From NCBI GenBank assembly GCA_030615025.1, contig JAUXAB010000001.1:62001-126000 (forward strand): DNA of 64,000 nucleotides, written 5' to 3'. How positions within the stretch are numbered: position 1 is the first letter of the stretch; every line of letters starts with the position of its first letter. The notes below the pieces were generated by a model, which saw nothing but the letters and a program-made list of their open reading frames with translations, had not been told where the DNA came from and did not search any database. This DNA comes from Phycisphaerae bacterium. Lineage in GTDB: Bacteria; Planctomycetota; Phycisphaerae; Sedimentisphaerales; Anaerobacaceae. Below are positions 46,025 through 56,189 of this stretch, piece after piece. The position numbers and the translations under genes were made by a program.

Positions 46025-46390
46025 TTACGCAGAAATAATAATGACCACTCCGATGGCCAGGACGATTAGAGCCATAGCTCGAAGAAACACAGCCGATTGT
46101 CTTTGCCACCACTCAATTACAGGCCTGAGCTTATTCGGCCCGAGGACGAGAATTAAAATGGCAGATATTAAAAGAAGAATGCCAAAGGCAAATATCACCC
46201 AGAACTGTTTGCATTCGCGGGCACCTAATAGAAATACAACTGCCAGTGCCAGTCGTATGGGGACTGCAAGGTACAGGCGTTTGCCTTTTTTGAAAAATTC
46301 AAACAGTCGATTCATCACGCCGGGCTTTAGTATGTATACGATTGCGATGGCAACGATAACTACGCCGAAAATTTGAATGACGGTGCTCAT
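46025..46390 (-). CDS. Small hypothetical membrane protein
   Basis: MSTVIQIFGVVIVAIAIVYILKPGVM...; internal Met preferred over the 46528 ORF start. Confidence 0.6.
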   Translation of the reverse strand: MSTVIQIFGVVIVAIAIVYILKPGVMNRLFEFFKKGKRLYLAVPIRLALAVVFLLGARECKQFWVIFAFGILLLISAILILVLGPNKLRPVIEWWQRQSAVFLRAMALIVLAIGVVIIISA

Positions 46391-46400
46391 AATTTTTCTC

Positions 46401-47276
46401 CTAAATTCTTTTTGCCAGCTCCTTAATAAACTGGCGCAAATTTTTGGCCATATCCTCTCGCTTGAGTGCAAACTCGATATTGGTTTTAATGAATCCCTCC
46501 TTATTACCGATATCGCAGCGTTTTCCATCCAGCAGTAACGCGTACATCGCCCGTTCTTTTACCATCATGCGCATTGGTTCAGTGAGTTGAATCTCGCCGT
46601 CTTTGTCGGGCTTTGTCCGGCTGATATACTCAAAAATATCAGGTGTCAGCAAATACCGGCCGGCAATCGCGAGGTTGGAAGGCGCCTCCTGTTCGGTTGG
46701 CTTTTCAATAAAATCCTTCACCAGGTAAACCCGTGGTTCGGTTTGCTCAGCATCAATCACACCATATCGGCTGACTTGGCTCCGGTCGACCTGCTCCACA
46801 AGGACGACAGGTCCCTGGTGTTGTTGGAATAGATGCTGTAGTTGCCGGGCAGCGGGCTCGGTGGCGTCTATCAAAGTATCACCCAGCAGGACAACAAACG
46901 GCTCGTCCTGCACATGATGCCGAGCACAGTATATTGCGTCGCCAAGCCCCTTCATTTCTTTCTGCCACACGAAATGAATATTCGCTAATTCTGAAATCCG
47001 GCGGATCGCTGCCAGCTCGGTCTTTTTGCCATTCTGGAGCAGCTGGGTCTCTAACTGAAAGCTGCGGTCGAAATGCTCCTCGATGGCGCGTTTGCCCTTG
47101 CCGATAATCATCAGGATATCGGTAATCCCTGCGTCCACCGCCTCCTCGACGACGTACTGGATTACGGGGGTATCCACAATTGGCAGCATTTCCTTGGGCT
47201 GTGACTTGGTTGCAGGTAGAAAACGGGTCCCGAAACCTGCTGCGGGAATAACGGCCTTGCGAATCATGTCTTCCAC
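46401..47276 (-). CDS. galU: UTP-glucose-1-phosphate uridylyltransferase
   Basis: IRKAVIPAAGFGTRFLPATKSQPKEMLPIVDTPVIQYVVEEA; possible start 47267. Confidence 0.95.
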   Translation of the reverse strand: MEDMIRKAVIPAAGFGTRFLPATKSQPKEMLPIVDTPVIQYVVEEAVDAGITDILMIIGKGKRAIEEHFDRSFQLETQLLQNGKKTELAAIRRISELANIHFVWQKEMKGLGDAIYCARHHVQDEPFVVLLGDTLIDATEPAARQLQHLFQQHQGPVVLVEQVDRSQVSRYGVIDAEQTEPRVYLVKDFIEKPTEQEAPSNLAIAGRYLLTPDIFEYISRTKPDKDGEIQLTEPMRMMVKERAMYALLLDGKRCDIGNKEGFIKTNIEFALKREDMAKNLRQFIKELAKRI

Positions 47277-48304
47277 CCCCTCACTGACGTTCGGGGCTCT
47301 GCTTTAGTTCCGGCTATTTTTGGCTTGAGCACCTTGATATTCAACTTACGAAGTTTCTTCTTGAGCTGGTTGAACATCTGCTCGTTCCGGTATGTCCCCA
47401 CGATTGCTCCGCCCGAGCCCGTGAACTTGGCGCTGGCACCAAGCCGGCGGGCTGTTTCCACCATCTGAATATTCTCTTCACTCATCCGGTATATCTTTCG
47501 CCTTCGGTCGAAATTCGCATTGAGCAGGCCGGCGATTTTCTCTAATTGTCTATTCAAGAGACAGCGTTTGACTTTGTCGGTTAGTCCGGCCCAATAACTC
47601 ATCGCGCCGGTCACCTCTTTATCACCGCGCTCGAAACGGTCGCGAATGTTGTTGTGAAATACCTCTGTCGGCTCGCTCAGGTCAGCACGATAGGCAATGT
47701 ACAGCTTGGGGAGCAGCTCCGGCTCAAGCGCTTCGTAGGTCCCATATCCCTGTTTGGCCATAATCTCTTTGCTGAAATCCATGTAAACCAGGCCTTCATA
47801 CACCTGAATCACCCGGTCCTGCAAGCCTGCTGCAATATGCAATTCGTCCACTTCTGCCGAAAGAATCAAATTCGCTTGTATGTACTTGGCGATGCTAACG
47901 CCGTAAAAATCCATAAGTGCCCGTAAGCACGCTGTGATGATTGCGCTGGAACCGGCCAAACCTACGCCGTGCGGTATGTTCGAGCTGTAGCGGATCGTGA
48001 AATGCTTTTTGTGCAGGTCAATATGGTTTTCTTTGCAGTAGTCGTAGAACCTTTTTAGCGTTGCCTTCAGTAGTCGGATGCCGCCGTAATATCCGTGCAG
48101 TCTTACATCCTTGACCAGGTCTTCAATACTGGCGAACCGCGAATGGTCCTTATAGTTAGGTAAAATCTCCAGCTCCGGCGTCTCGTATAGTATGACCTCT
48201 GCGGAGAAATTGCTGAACGCAAACGATATCGTTTTGCCGAAGTACCCATCTGATGGATTTCCAATCAGTCCCACTCGCGGATAGGCCTTAGTATGGATAA
48301 TCAT
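47264..48304 (-). CDS. GHMP kinase, glucuronokinase-like
   Basis: RVGLIGNPSDGYFGKTISFAFSNF, GYYGGIRLLKA, GLAGSSAIITACLRALMDFY, GLQDRVIQVYEGLVYMDFSKE, SAKFTGSGGAIV. Confidence 0.8.
   Translation of the reverse strand: MIIHTKAYPRVGLIGNPSDGYFGKTISFAFSNFSAEVILYETPELEILPNYKDHSRFASIEDLVKDVRLHGYYGGIRLLKATLKRFYDYCKENHIDLHKKHFTIRYSSNIPHGVGLAGSSAIITACLRALMDFYGVSIAKYIQANLILSAEVDELHIAAGLQDRVIQVYEGLVYMDFSKEIMAKQGYGTYEALEPELLPKLYIAYRADLSEPTEVFHNNIRDRFERGDKEVTGAMSYWAGLTDKVKRCLLNRQLEKIAGLLNANFDRRRKIYRMSEENIQMVETARRLGASAKFTGSGGAIVGTYRNEQMFNQLKKKLRKLNIKVLKPKIAGTKAEPRTSVRGWKT
47276..47300 (-). repeat. RAPNVSEG repeat, copy 2
   Basis: CCCCCTCACTGACGTTCGGGGCTCT on plus; lies in the 3' end of the GHMP kinase ORF and abuts galU. 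Confidence 0.9.
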
Positions 48305-48329
48305 TATATATATCCTCTATACAACGGCA

Positions 48330-49631
48330 TTACGCTCGGCCGACACTGTGATATTCGATCCCCTGTTTCCTGACGTATGAAGGGTCATAGAGGTTTCTGC
48401 CATCGAAGATGACAGGTTTTTTCAGTTTGCTTGCAATGACATCGAAGTCGGGGTTCCGGAATTCCTGCCAGTCGGTGAAGATAACAAGGGCATCAGCGTT
48501 ATCGAGCGCGTCGTATCCGTTTTGAAAGGTCTCGATTTTGCCATCCAGGGCCTCCTGCGCCGATGAGGCTGCTTCAGGGTCGTAGGCTTTTATCTTCATC
48601 CTGGAATCGAGCAGCTTTTTTATGCAGTAAATTGCCGGCGATTCCCTGACATCATCGGTCTTTGCCTTAAATGCCAACCCCCAAACAGCTAATACAGTTT
48701 TGTTCTCTCGGCCGGCAAAATAATCCTTAATACGCTTTGTAAATCGCTCTTGTGCATTTATGTTTACCTGCTGTACCGACTTGGCTATGGCCATTTCAAC
48801 ACCGTGCTCAGAGCCGGTATGAATCAGCGCCCGAACATCCTTCGGGAAGCAGCTTCCGCCGAAGCCGACGCCGGGGAACAGAAAGGCCGGCCCAATCCGC
48901 GAGTCACTGCCAATGCCTCCTCTGACCTGTTCGACGTCTACACCGAGCTTTTCACACAGCGCCGAGACTTCATTCATAAACGAGATTCTCGTTGCCAGCA
49001 TCGTATTCGCCGCGTACTTTGTCATTTCAGCAGAACCGGGGTCCATAAATAATATCCGATTGCGCTTTCGCATAAACGGGCTGTACAACTGTTTCATAAT
49101 CTGTTTAACAGATGGATTAATTGTCCCGATGATTATCCTGTCGGGATACATAAAATCCTCGACGGCGGCACCTTCTTTCAAAAACTCCGGATTGCTGACA
49201 TAATCAAAGGGTATTTCCGTTTTGGATTTTATAATATCCGTTACCTTTTTATATGTACCTACCGGCACGGTGCTTTTTGTTGCAATAATTCGATAGTCGC
49301 TGAGGTTTTCGGCGATATCGGCGGCAACTGCAAGGACGGCTGATATATCGGCTGAGCCGTCGGCGTGAGAAGGTGTGCCGACTGCGAGAAAGATAATGAG
49401 CGAATTGTCCACCCCGAATTTCAATTCAGTTGTGAAGTGCAATCGGCCGAGCTTTTCGTTGTGTTTTATTATTTCGGTCAGACCCGGCTCATGGAAGGGG
49501 ATTACCCCATCTTTTAGACCGGCGATTTTCTCGCTATCATTATCCACGCATACAACATCGTTACCAGCCTCTGCCAAACACCCGGCCGTTACCAATCCGA
49601 CGTAACCAACCCCAACCACACAAATCTTCAT
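48330..49631 (-). CDS. ugd: UDP-glucose 6-dehydrogenase
   Basis: MKICVVGVGYVGLVTAGCLAEAGNDVVCVDND; PGVGFGGSCFPKDVRALI; AVWGLAFKAKTDDVRESPAI. Confidence 0.96.
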   Translation of the reverse strand: MKICVVGVGYVGLVTAGCLAEAGNDVVCVDNDSEKIAGLKDGVIPFHEPGLTEIIKHNEKLGRLHFTTELKFGVDNSLIIFLAVGTPSHADGSADISAVLAVAADIAENLSDYRIIATKSTVPVGTYKKVTDIIKSKTEIPFDYVSNPEFLKEGAAVEDFMYPDRIIIGTINPSVKQIMKQLYSPFMRKRNRILFMDPGSAEMTKYAANTMLATRISFMNEVSALCEKLGVDVEQVRGGIGSDSRIGPAFLFPGVGFGGSCFPKDVRALIHTGSEHGVEMAIAKSVQQVNINAQERFTKRIKDYFAGRENKTVLAVWGLAFKAKTDDVRESPAIYCIKKLLDSRMKIKAYDPEAASSAQEALDGKIETFQNGYDALDNADALVIFTDWQEFRNPDFDVIASKLKKPVIFDGRNLYDPSYVRKQGIEYHSVGRA

Positions 49632-49705
49632 CTACTATCTCCTGTTTTTCAGGTTCCCGTTACAAATGTGTCCTTTTTGTATTCTATTGCCCTGCGCAAG
49701 AGTTT

Positions 49706-50305
49706 CTAAGGGGATTCATCAAGCATCTCTATCATATCAACGTCTATCTCGACGCTTGCTGCCTGTCCAAGCATATCTATCTGTAAGACCAAACGTGTAA
49801 TGTTTTTTGTTTTAACGGGTTCTCCCGGACGCTCTTTTTTGCGTTTGGGGGCCCCGACGACAATGCCCTGTAAATCAGCTAACGGTCCTGCTATAACCCG
49901 GCATCGTTGGCCTACCTTGATGTACTTGTGCGGTGCGAGAGGAGCACCGGCTCGAAGAGCTTGCTCAATTTGCAATAGTTCATCAAGTAATCTCTGCTGG
50001 TCTTTTACTTCGATTATGTTCGCTATGCGATTGGTTCGCCACAGTTCAATCCGCTGGCTCTCGTCGCCACAAAAGAACAAATACCCGCCGAATAAGGGCA
50101 GCAGCGACCGTATCGTTCTGCGGTTTCGGCGCCGGACCCGCCAGCTCATTGGAAGAAAGTAACTAATATGTTTGCGAATCAAATCCTGGGCCAAGGCCTT
50201 TTCGTTTCTGCTTTTGGTGTGAGCAACCCCCCATAGACCGGCAAAATCACGGACCGATTCTACCTCCGGCCAAATGACAGGTGGATTTTCACTTGCTTTC
50301 AGCAA
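49706..50305 (-). CDS. NusG-like (RfaH/UpxY/LoaP-type) antiterminator
   Basis: WGVAHTKSRNEKALAQDLIRKHISYFLPMSWRV NGN domain; KVGQRCRVIAGPLADLQGIVVG KOW domain. Confidence 0.83.
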   Translation of the reverse strand: MLKASENPPVIWPEVESVRDFAGLWGVAHTKSRNEKALAQDLIRKHISYFLPMSWRVRRRNRRTIRSLLPLFGGYLFFCGDESQRIELWRTNRIANIIEVKDQQRLLDELLQIEQALRAGAPLAPHKYIKVGQRCRVIAGPLADLQGIVVGAPKRKKERPGEPVKTKNITRLVLQIDMLGQAASVEIDVDMIEMLDESP

Positions 50306-50558
50306 CTCTGTTCTCCTAATCTAATGGCCATCTTTAATCACGGTAATTAGTTTATCCCCTTAGAAATTCTTGTCAAGTGCGAGACAGATACCTTTGGCGT
50401 TTTATTTCTAACGGGGTTTAGATGTATATTGCCAAAAGGCAGAAGAATTGACTAATTTAGCATCGACTATTTTCGATTGACGAGCGACAATTAATCGGAT
50501 ATTGTATTGTGTGCAAGATATGCTTCACGATTCACGAGATACAAATTAGGAACCAATA

Positions 50559-51545
50559 ATGACTAAATCACAATCTGTAGCGGCTAATTTGGCTGTTTTG
50601 TTCACCTGCATTGGCAGACGGGTCTCCTTGCTCAATAGCTTTCGCCGGGCAGCAAGACAACTGAAAGTAAACGCTTCGTTCTTCGGCACGGACACCACTG
50701 AGCTAAGTCCTGCCCTGCAATTATGTGATAAAGGCTTTTTGGTTAAGCCGGTAGCACATGCTGACTATACAAGTGAGCTGCTGTCTATTGTCAAACGTAA
50801 CCAGATAAAATTGCTTGTCCCCACTGTCGATCTGGACCTGAAAGTTCTGGCCCAGAACAAGCCAAAATTTGCCGCGATGGGCTGTTGTGTTCTCATCTCA
50901 GCTCCGGACGTAGTCGATATTTGTCAGGACAAGAGGAAAACGTATCGTTTTTTACTCAAAAATGGCTTTGATACCCCGGTTACTTTAAGTGTTCGCTCTG
51001 CGCTCTCGCAAAAGAAACTCAATTGGCCTTGCTTTCTAAAACCCTGGGATGGCTATGCCAGCAGAGGAAACGCTGTCGTGAACAATCGCAAAGAGCTGTT
51101 GTTCTTTGCCAAGAGGATACCAAACCCCATCTGTCAGGAATTTATCAAAGGTACCGAGCATACCTGCGATGTATACGTTGACTTTAGTATGAAAGTCCGT
51201 TGTGTCGTGCCGAGAAAGCGCATTGAAGTAAGGGCCGGCGAGGTGAGCAAAGGGCAGGTGGTAAAACACCCGGACATTATGAGCAAAGCTGCAAGATTGG
51301 TTGAAACACTCGGGGCCGGGCCAGGCGTTATAACTTTGCAATTGTTCCTGACACGCGATAATAGGGTCAAATTCATCGAGATAAATCCGCGATTCGGAGG
51401 CGGTGTCCCACTGGCAATAAAAGCAGGTGCCAACTTCCCAAAATGGATATTGCAAGGGGTGCTGGCTTCAAAAACAAACATCCGTTTCGACGGCTTCAAG
51501 GATAATCTAATTATGCTTCGCTACGATGACGAAGTCTGGCTGTAG
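50559..51545 (+). CDS. ATP-grasp (CarB-like) protein
   Basis: CQDKRKTYRFLLKNGFDTPVT, FLKPWDGYASRGN, FIEINPRFGGGVPLAIKAG. Confidence 0.85.
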   Translation: MTKSQSVAANLAVLFTCIGRRVSLLNSFRRAARQLKVNASFFGTDTTELSPALQLCDKGFLVKPVAHADYTSELLSIVKRNQIKLLVPTVDLDLKVLAQNKPKFAAMGCCVLISAPDVVDICQDKRKTYRFLLKNGFDTPVTLSVRSALSQKKLNWPCFLKPWDGYASRGNAVVNNRKELLFFAKRIPNPICQEFIKGTEHTCDVYVDFSMKVRCVVPRKRIEVRAGEVSKGQVVKHPDIMSKAARLVETLGAGPGVITLQLFLTRDNRVKFIEINPRFGGGVPLAIKAGANFPKWILQGVLASKTNIRFDGFKDNLIMLRYDDEVWL

Positions 51546-51572
51546 AATCCTGTAAAAAGTTAGAGTTGAGAA

Positions 51573-52724
51573 ATGGCTTTAAGTCACTTAATTGGGCCGA
51601 ACCGGGACATCACCTGGGTAATTCAGTTTTGGCCGGTGCTGGTCTCGTCGTTTGTGTTCGCACTGGCAGCTACCTGGTTGTGCAAAAAGGTGGCCGTAAA
51701 ATTCAGAATCGTTGACAGGCCGGATGACCTGGTCAAGACACACAAGGAACCTATAGCATATCTCGGCGGAATCGGTATGCTCATCGGCCTGACAGTAGGC
51801 ATTGTGGCGGGCATCTACTGTTTGAGAAACGAAGAGTTTTTCAGCACAATGTTGAAATGGCTGCTCGGAATACTGGCCGGCGGTGCGATAGCATGTTTTG
51901 TGGGACTGACAGACGATATATTCGAGATAACGCCGGCCAAAAAAATCCTTGGCCAGGTTACCGCCGCCGTTATTCTGCTGTTGGTAGGTATCATGCCGGG
52001 ACTGCACTACGTTGCCGGCCCATTGCATTTGCCGATGCCACATAATCTCGAGGTGATTCTGGGCGCTGGGGTTGTGATATTCTTTGTACTTGGTGCAACA
52101 AATTCGTTAAATCTGCTCGACGGGCTTGATGGGCTTTGTGCCGGTGTAACGGCGGTTATAACTGTCGCTATGCTGCTGTTGGCAATTCACCTGGCAACCT
52201 GGGGTTACAGCGACGTAGGTGACCCTGTACGGATTATAATTTGTCTTGGGCTTGTAGGCGGCGTCTGTGGCTTCTTACCTTTCAACCGGCATCCGGCAAA
52301 GATATTTATGGGCGATGCCGGCAGTATGCTCCTGGGTTTTATGGTAGCTGCGCTGATGCTTTTATTTGCCGAGAAAGTCCCGCGATGGTGGATGGCTTCC
52401 ATAGTCGTCTTTGGCTTGCCTATTCTCGATACGGCCGTCGCACTTGTAAGGAGATTGCTCAATCACAGACCTTTGTTCGTTTCCGATCGCGGCCATATTT
52501 ACGACCAGATGATTGACAGAGGAATACCCCTGAAAAGGACCGTTGCTATTTGTTACGTGCTCGCCGGCGCCTATGCTGTGATTGGCCTGGTGATGAGCCA
52601 GATAAGAACATGGTATGCGGCTGGTGTGTATGTTTTTGTCTTTGTGGTCTCGGCTTTTGTTGTGTGGCGGAAAGGCTACTTGAAGATGGAAGGCCTGCGA
52701 GGGGCTATCCGCAGAAAGATTTGA
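51573..52724 (+). CDS. MraY/WecA/TagO-family polyprenyl-phosphate sugar-1-phosphate transferase
   Basis: VDRPDDLVKTHKEPIAYLGGIGMLIG, NSLNLLDGLDGLCAGV, KIFMGDAGSMLLGF. Confidence 0.93.
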   Translation: MALSHLIGPNRDITWVIQFWPVLVSSFVFALAATWLCKKVAVKFRIVDRPDDLVKTHKEPIAYLGGIGMLIGLTVGIVAGIYCLRNEEFFSTMLKWLLGILAGGAIACFVGLTDDIFEITPAKKILGQVTAAVILLLVGIMPGLHYVAGPLHLPMPHNLEVILGAGVVIFFVLGATNSLNLLDGLDGLCAGVTAVITVAMLLLAIHLATWGYSDVGDPVRIIICLGLVGGVCGFLPFNRHPAKIFMGDAGSMLLGFMVAALMLLFAEKVPRWWMASIVVFGLPILDTAVALVRRLLNHRPLFVSDRGHIYDQMIDRGIPLKRTVAICYVLAGAYAVIGLVMSQIRTWYAAGVYVFVFVVSAFVVWRKGYLKMEGLRGAIRRKI

Positions 52725-52744
52725 CAAATTTCACATCAATGAAC

Positions 52745-53521
52745 TTATGTCATCTGTCGTTTCTCAGCCGCGCAAAACAGGTTTGTTGATTCGAATAGCC
52801 TGCTATCAAGACTCTGAAGCTTGGCCAAAGCTCTATGTGCCGGTTTGAGCCATTTAAGAAAGTAACTTATATTTCCAGTCACTCGGCTGAAAAACCCCGT
52901 ACCATCAAAGTCAATTACGCTAAAACCCGTTTCTGTCAGCAACTTTTGCAGCTTGGGCCGACTGAAGTGCTCGTGCCAGCGTCTCCTTGTTGAAATATCT
53001 CCGATTAGGCCGTTCGGATTCGACACATACCGGTATTCATATTCTTCTGGCGAGTGTTTAAGACAGTAATACCACCGATGCAATCTCGGAAATCGAAACT
53101 TGAAATTCCCCATGTCTAAAAACGAGAACAGATGCCGGCCCGGTACCGTGACTATGAGTTTGCCTCCATGCTTAAGTACTCTGTTTAGCTCCGCCAGAAG
53201 CTCGGCCTGCTCATAAACGTGCTCAAGTACGTCCAAAATAGTTATTGAGTCGAACGCAGCATCATCGAATGGTAAGCTGCTCGCCTCGTGTATTTTTATA
53301 ATCTCCAGCTCCGGGAAAAGCTGCTGACCCTGCTTAACAGCTTCCTCAGATACATCAACGCCGACTAATCGTCCGCTCGTTTTGTCCTTTAGCTTATTTA
53401 GAAATACTCCTTTATTACAACCAAAGTCCAGATGTGCAGATGTCTGTGCAGGTACATATTCCCACGCAAAACACCAGCGATTATACCGATAAGGATTGTC
53501 CGGACTTATTTTGGTGTGCAT
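52745..53521 (-). CDS. Class I SAM-dependent methyltransferase
   Basis: HLDFGCNKGVFLNKL, FDSITILDVLEHVYEQAELLAELNRVLKHGGKLIVTVPG. Confidence 0.88.
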   Translation of the reverse strand: MHTKISPDNPYRYNRWCFAWEYVPAQTSAHLDFGCNKGVFLNKLKDKTSGRLVGVDVSEEAVKQGQQLFPELEIIKIHEASSLPFDDAAFDSITILDVLEHVYEQAELLAELNRVLKHGGKLIVTVPGRHLFSFLDMGNFKFRFPRLHRWYYCLKHSPEEYEYRYVSNPNGLIGDISTRRRWHEHFSRPKLQKLLTETGFSVIDFDGTGFFSRVTGNISYFLKWLKPAHRALAKLQSLDSRLFESTNLFCAAEKRQMT

Positions 53522-53636
53522 ATTGGTTTTTTAACCATGGATTTCACGGAGAAATACGAGGGACGAGGGTCGTCCATCCTCCATCGTCTATCCTTTTCTG
53601 CGTAATCCGTGTAATCCTCGGTTTCTTTTATTTTAA

Positions 53637-55151
53637 CTATTCTGTCTGTTTTTCAACTACACGCCAGATGATGCCTGACGGTACAAAGCTGTATCGCTCG
53701 ATTAAAAAGTCCGGGCAATATCCATCAATTGGTGAGACCACATAAACAGCCCTCTCACCCAACAATTTCTCTATAGTCCGCTCATTGAATTCCGGCGAAC
53801 CTTCGCTGCTAATAAGGCCGGATATAATCTTGATGTCCCCGCGTCTTCCCCTAACCTCCTGAAAGTACAACAGTGGAGGCACTGTCGTGGTGTCGGCCCA
53901 GATTACTGCATTATCATCCACTGCGCTGAAGACTTCATTAGCAAATCGTTCCGGACTGCAGCTGCCTGTTCGCCACGGCCGCAAAAACCATATATACTCA
54001 TTGCGGTAGGCAATCTTCCTCTTTGTCGCAAGCCCAAACTGCATTTTTTCCGCTATAACAGGAGCGATGATATAAGTTGGAATCGGCAGCAGAGCAAGAA
54101 TAAAAACCAAGTAAGCCGCAATCTGCTGATTGGGCAGGCTAATAAGCAAATTAAAACCAACACCAATCAGGATAGCAGCCAGGCAATAAAAGGGTATGAA
54201 AAATGCGTATCTGTCCGGCACCGTATATCTAAAAGCAAATATAAAGAAAAGAACTAACAATGCCAGAAGGATATTTTTAAAACCGCGGCCCGGCGATACT
54301 TTCTTCAGCCCGTAGAGACCTGCAAAGAAGAATATGACGTTGGGCGTAGGGAAATTGTATGCCATAAGTATCAGATTCTCTTTGATAAGCTTAGCTGACA
54401 GACCTATGTTAAGAACACTACTTTGCCACCTGTTACCGAAAAGTGCTGAAGCTAAGGTAGCTGTAAAATCACCGGTTTGAACGATATTCTTTATAATGAG
54501 GTATTCGTAGGGGGCTGCACCGATGACCCATAGCCCGGCAATGACCCCGAGGTGCCTTAATCTAATTTGTTTTTGAACTAATAAAGCTGCCAGAAATGCT
54601 AAGTAGCAGACAAAGCCGATAGCAGCCCACATATGGGTGGCGATTGCCAGGCCGTTGAAAAGCCCCAGCAGATATAGCAAGACCACTCGTTTCGTTTTAA
54701 CGTATTGCAGCAGCATTAGCAATTCAGCTAATAGCAGTGCCGTATACAAAGTATAGTCTTCTGCAATTACAGCGTGCCGCCAGAATGTGTGTGAAAGCGC
54801 CAATGTAATAGCGGCGATTATCGCAGGCAAATTCTTCTTCAGCCACAATCGCAGCAGCAAAAATAGATTTGCAATAGTAAATGCTGCCGCAATCGCTGAA
54901 ATCAGATTTATCCTGTATGCAAATTCACCGACTGGTATATATTTTACGCCGATGCCGATGATATGATAGAGCGGATGTGAAAGGGCCAGGCCGAGTTTGC
55001 CCTCAATATCGTTGTGCCAGATTCGATATTGATACACTCCGCTGTCCTGCCAGAGCGGCCCCGGCGCGCAGGTCGCTACATAAAGCACAGCCGCCGCTAA
55101 AAGCACCGTAGTGTAACCGACTTTGATATTGCCAAAAATTGACGATTGCAT
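53637..55151 (-). CDS. DUF2723-like polytopic membrane protein
   Basis: GPLWQDSGVYQYRIWHNDIEGKLGLALSHPLYHIIGIGVKYIPVGEFAYRINLISA, multi-TM. Confidence 0.7.
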   Translation of the reverse strand: MQSSIFGNIKVGYTTVLLAAAVLYVATCAPGPLWQDSGVYQYRIWHNDIEGKLGLALSHPLYHIIGIGVKYIPVGEFAYRINLISAIAAAFTIANLFLLLRLWLKKNLPAIIAAITLALSHTFWRHAVIAEDYTLYTALLLAELLMLLQYVKTKRVVLLYLLGLFNGLAIATHMWAAIGFVCYLAFLAALLVQKQIRLRHLGVIAGLWVIGAAPYEYLIIKNIVQTGDFTATLASALFGNRWQSSVLNIGLSAKLIKENLILMAYNFPTPNVIFFFAGLYGLKKVSPGRGFKNILLALLVLFFIFAFRYTVPDRYAFFIPFYCLAAILIGVGFNLLISLPNQQIAAYLVFILALLPIPTYIIAPVIAEKMQFGLATKRKIAYRNEYIWFLRPWRTGSCSPERFANEVFSAVDDNAVIWADTTTVPPLLYFQEVRGRRGDIKIISGLISSEGSPEFNERTIEKLLGERAVYVVSPIDGYCPDFLIERYSFVPSGIIWRVVEKQTE

Positions 55152-55169
55152 ATTTGATTTTACGATTGA

Positions 55170-56114
55170 TTAAATGGTTACTGTCAGGTACTGGGCATCA
55201 GCAGCGAACCGTATCGCTCCTTCGTAAGCAGCAGGGACAAGTAAAGTATCACCCGCCTTGAATTCGACGGGATTTCCTTGGGCTGACAGAATTGTTCCAA
55301 AACCGGTGAGAACAATCAGCGTTTTCATTTTGCCCGGCCAAAGTTGCAGCTCGCAGCCTTTCTGCTGCGTGCCTTTATCTACCTTGAAGTATTCACAATC
55401 TACCAGCCGGCCTGCCGTTGTTACCGAAAGCTCATCGCCGGACGCATCGAAGTGAATGCTTTCCAGTGCTTCTTCGATGTGCAGCTCTCTTGGTTTGCCG
55501 TTATCGTCAACTCTATTGAAGTCAAAGACCCGGTAGGTGGTATCTGATGGTGTTTGAATCTCAGCTATCAACAAACCTGCTCCGATACTGTGGGCGGTGC
55601 CGGCTGGAAGAAAATGGCACTGGCCGGCCTCAACAGCTACTTTTGCTAACAGCTCCGCAACGTCGCCTTTTTTTATAGCTTCGGCAAATTTATCTTTGCT
55701 TACGCCTTTTCTTAGCCCTTTATAAATTACCGCTCCCGGCGCAGCAGAAATAATATACCAGCACTCGGTTTTTGGTTCTCCTTTTCCTAATCGCTCGCAG
55801 GTCTGCTCATCGGGGTGGACCTGCACGCTCAGGATGTCCTCGGCGTCGAGGAGCTTAATTAGCAGCGGAAAAGGGCGCCAGACTTTTTCATCACCTGTTA
55901 TTTCTTTCGGGTGATTTTGAATTACCGAGCCAAGAGTTTGCCCGGCCAATTCGCCGTTTGAGATTACGGATTTGTCATCCGGCAAATCGGCCAACTCCCA
56001 GCTTTCGCCGATTTTCTTGCCGGCGGGTATGTCCTTACCGAATTCTCGCAGCTTCTGCCCGCCCCATATTCGCTGCTTGAATATCGGGCGAAATTTTAGC
56101 GGGTATGGTTTCAT
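55170..56114 (-). CDS. manA: Class I mannose-6-phosphate isomerase
   Basis: LKFRPIFKQRIWGGQKLREFGKDIP, FPLLIKLLDAEDILSVQVHPDE, CWYIISAAPGAVIYKGL. Confidence 0.92.
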   Translation of the reverse strand: MKPYPLKFRPIFKQRIWGGQKLREFGKDIPAGKKIGESWELADLPDDKSVISNGELAGQTLGSVIQNHPKEITGDEKVWRPFPLLIKLLDAEDILSVQVHPDEQTCERLGKGEPKTECWYIISAAPGAVIYKGLRKGVSKDKFAEAIKKGDVAELLAKVAVEAGQCHFLPAGTAHSIGAGLLIAEIQTPSDTTYRVFDFNRVDDNGKPRELHIEEALESIHFDASGDELSVTTAGRLVDCEYFKVDKGTQQKGCELQLWPGKMKTLIVLTGFGTILSAQGNPVEFKAGDTLLVPAAYEGAIRFAADAQYLTVTI

Positions 56115-56189
56115 TGCGGATATCTTATCTTACCGCCGAGTGCTTGTCCACAAGCTGACTCGTGTTTTTGATGTGGGCTAAAATTTTGG

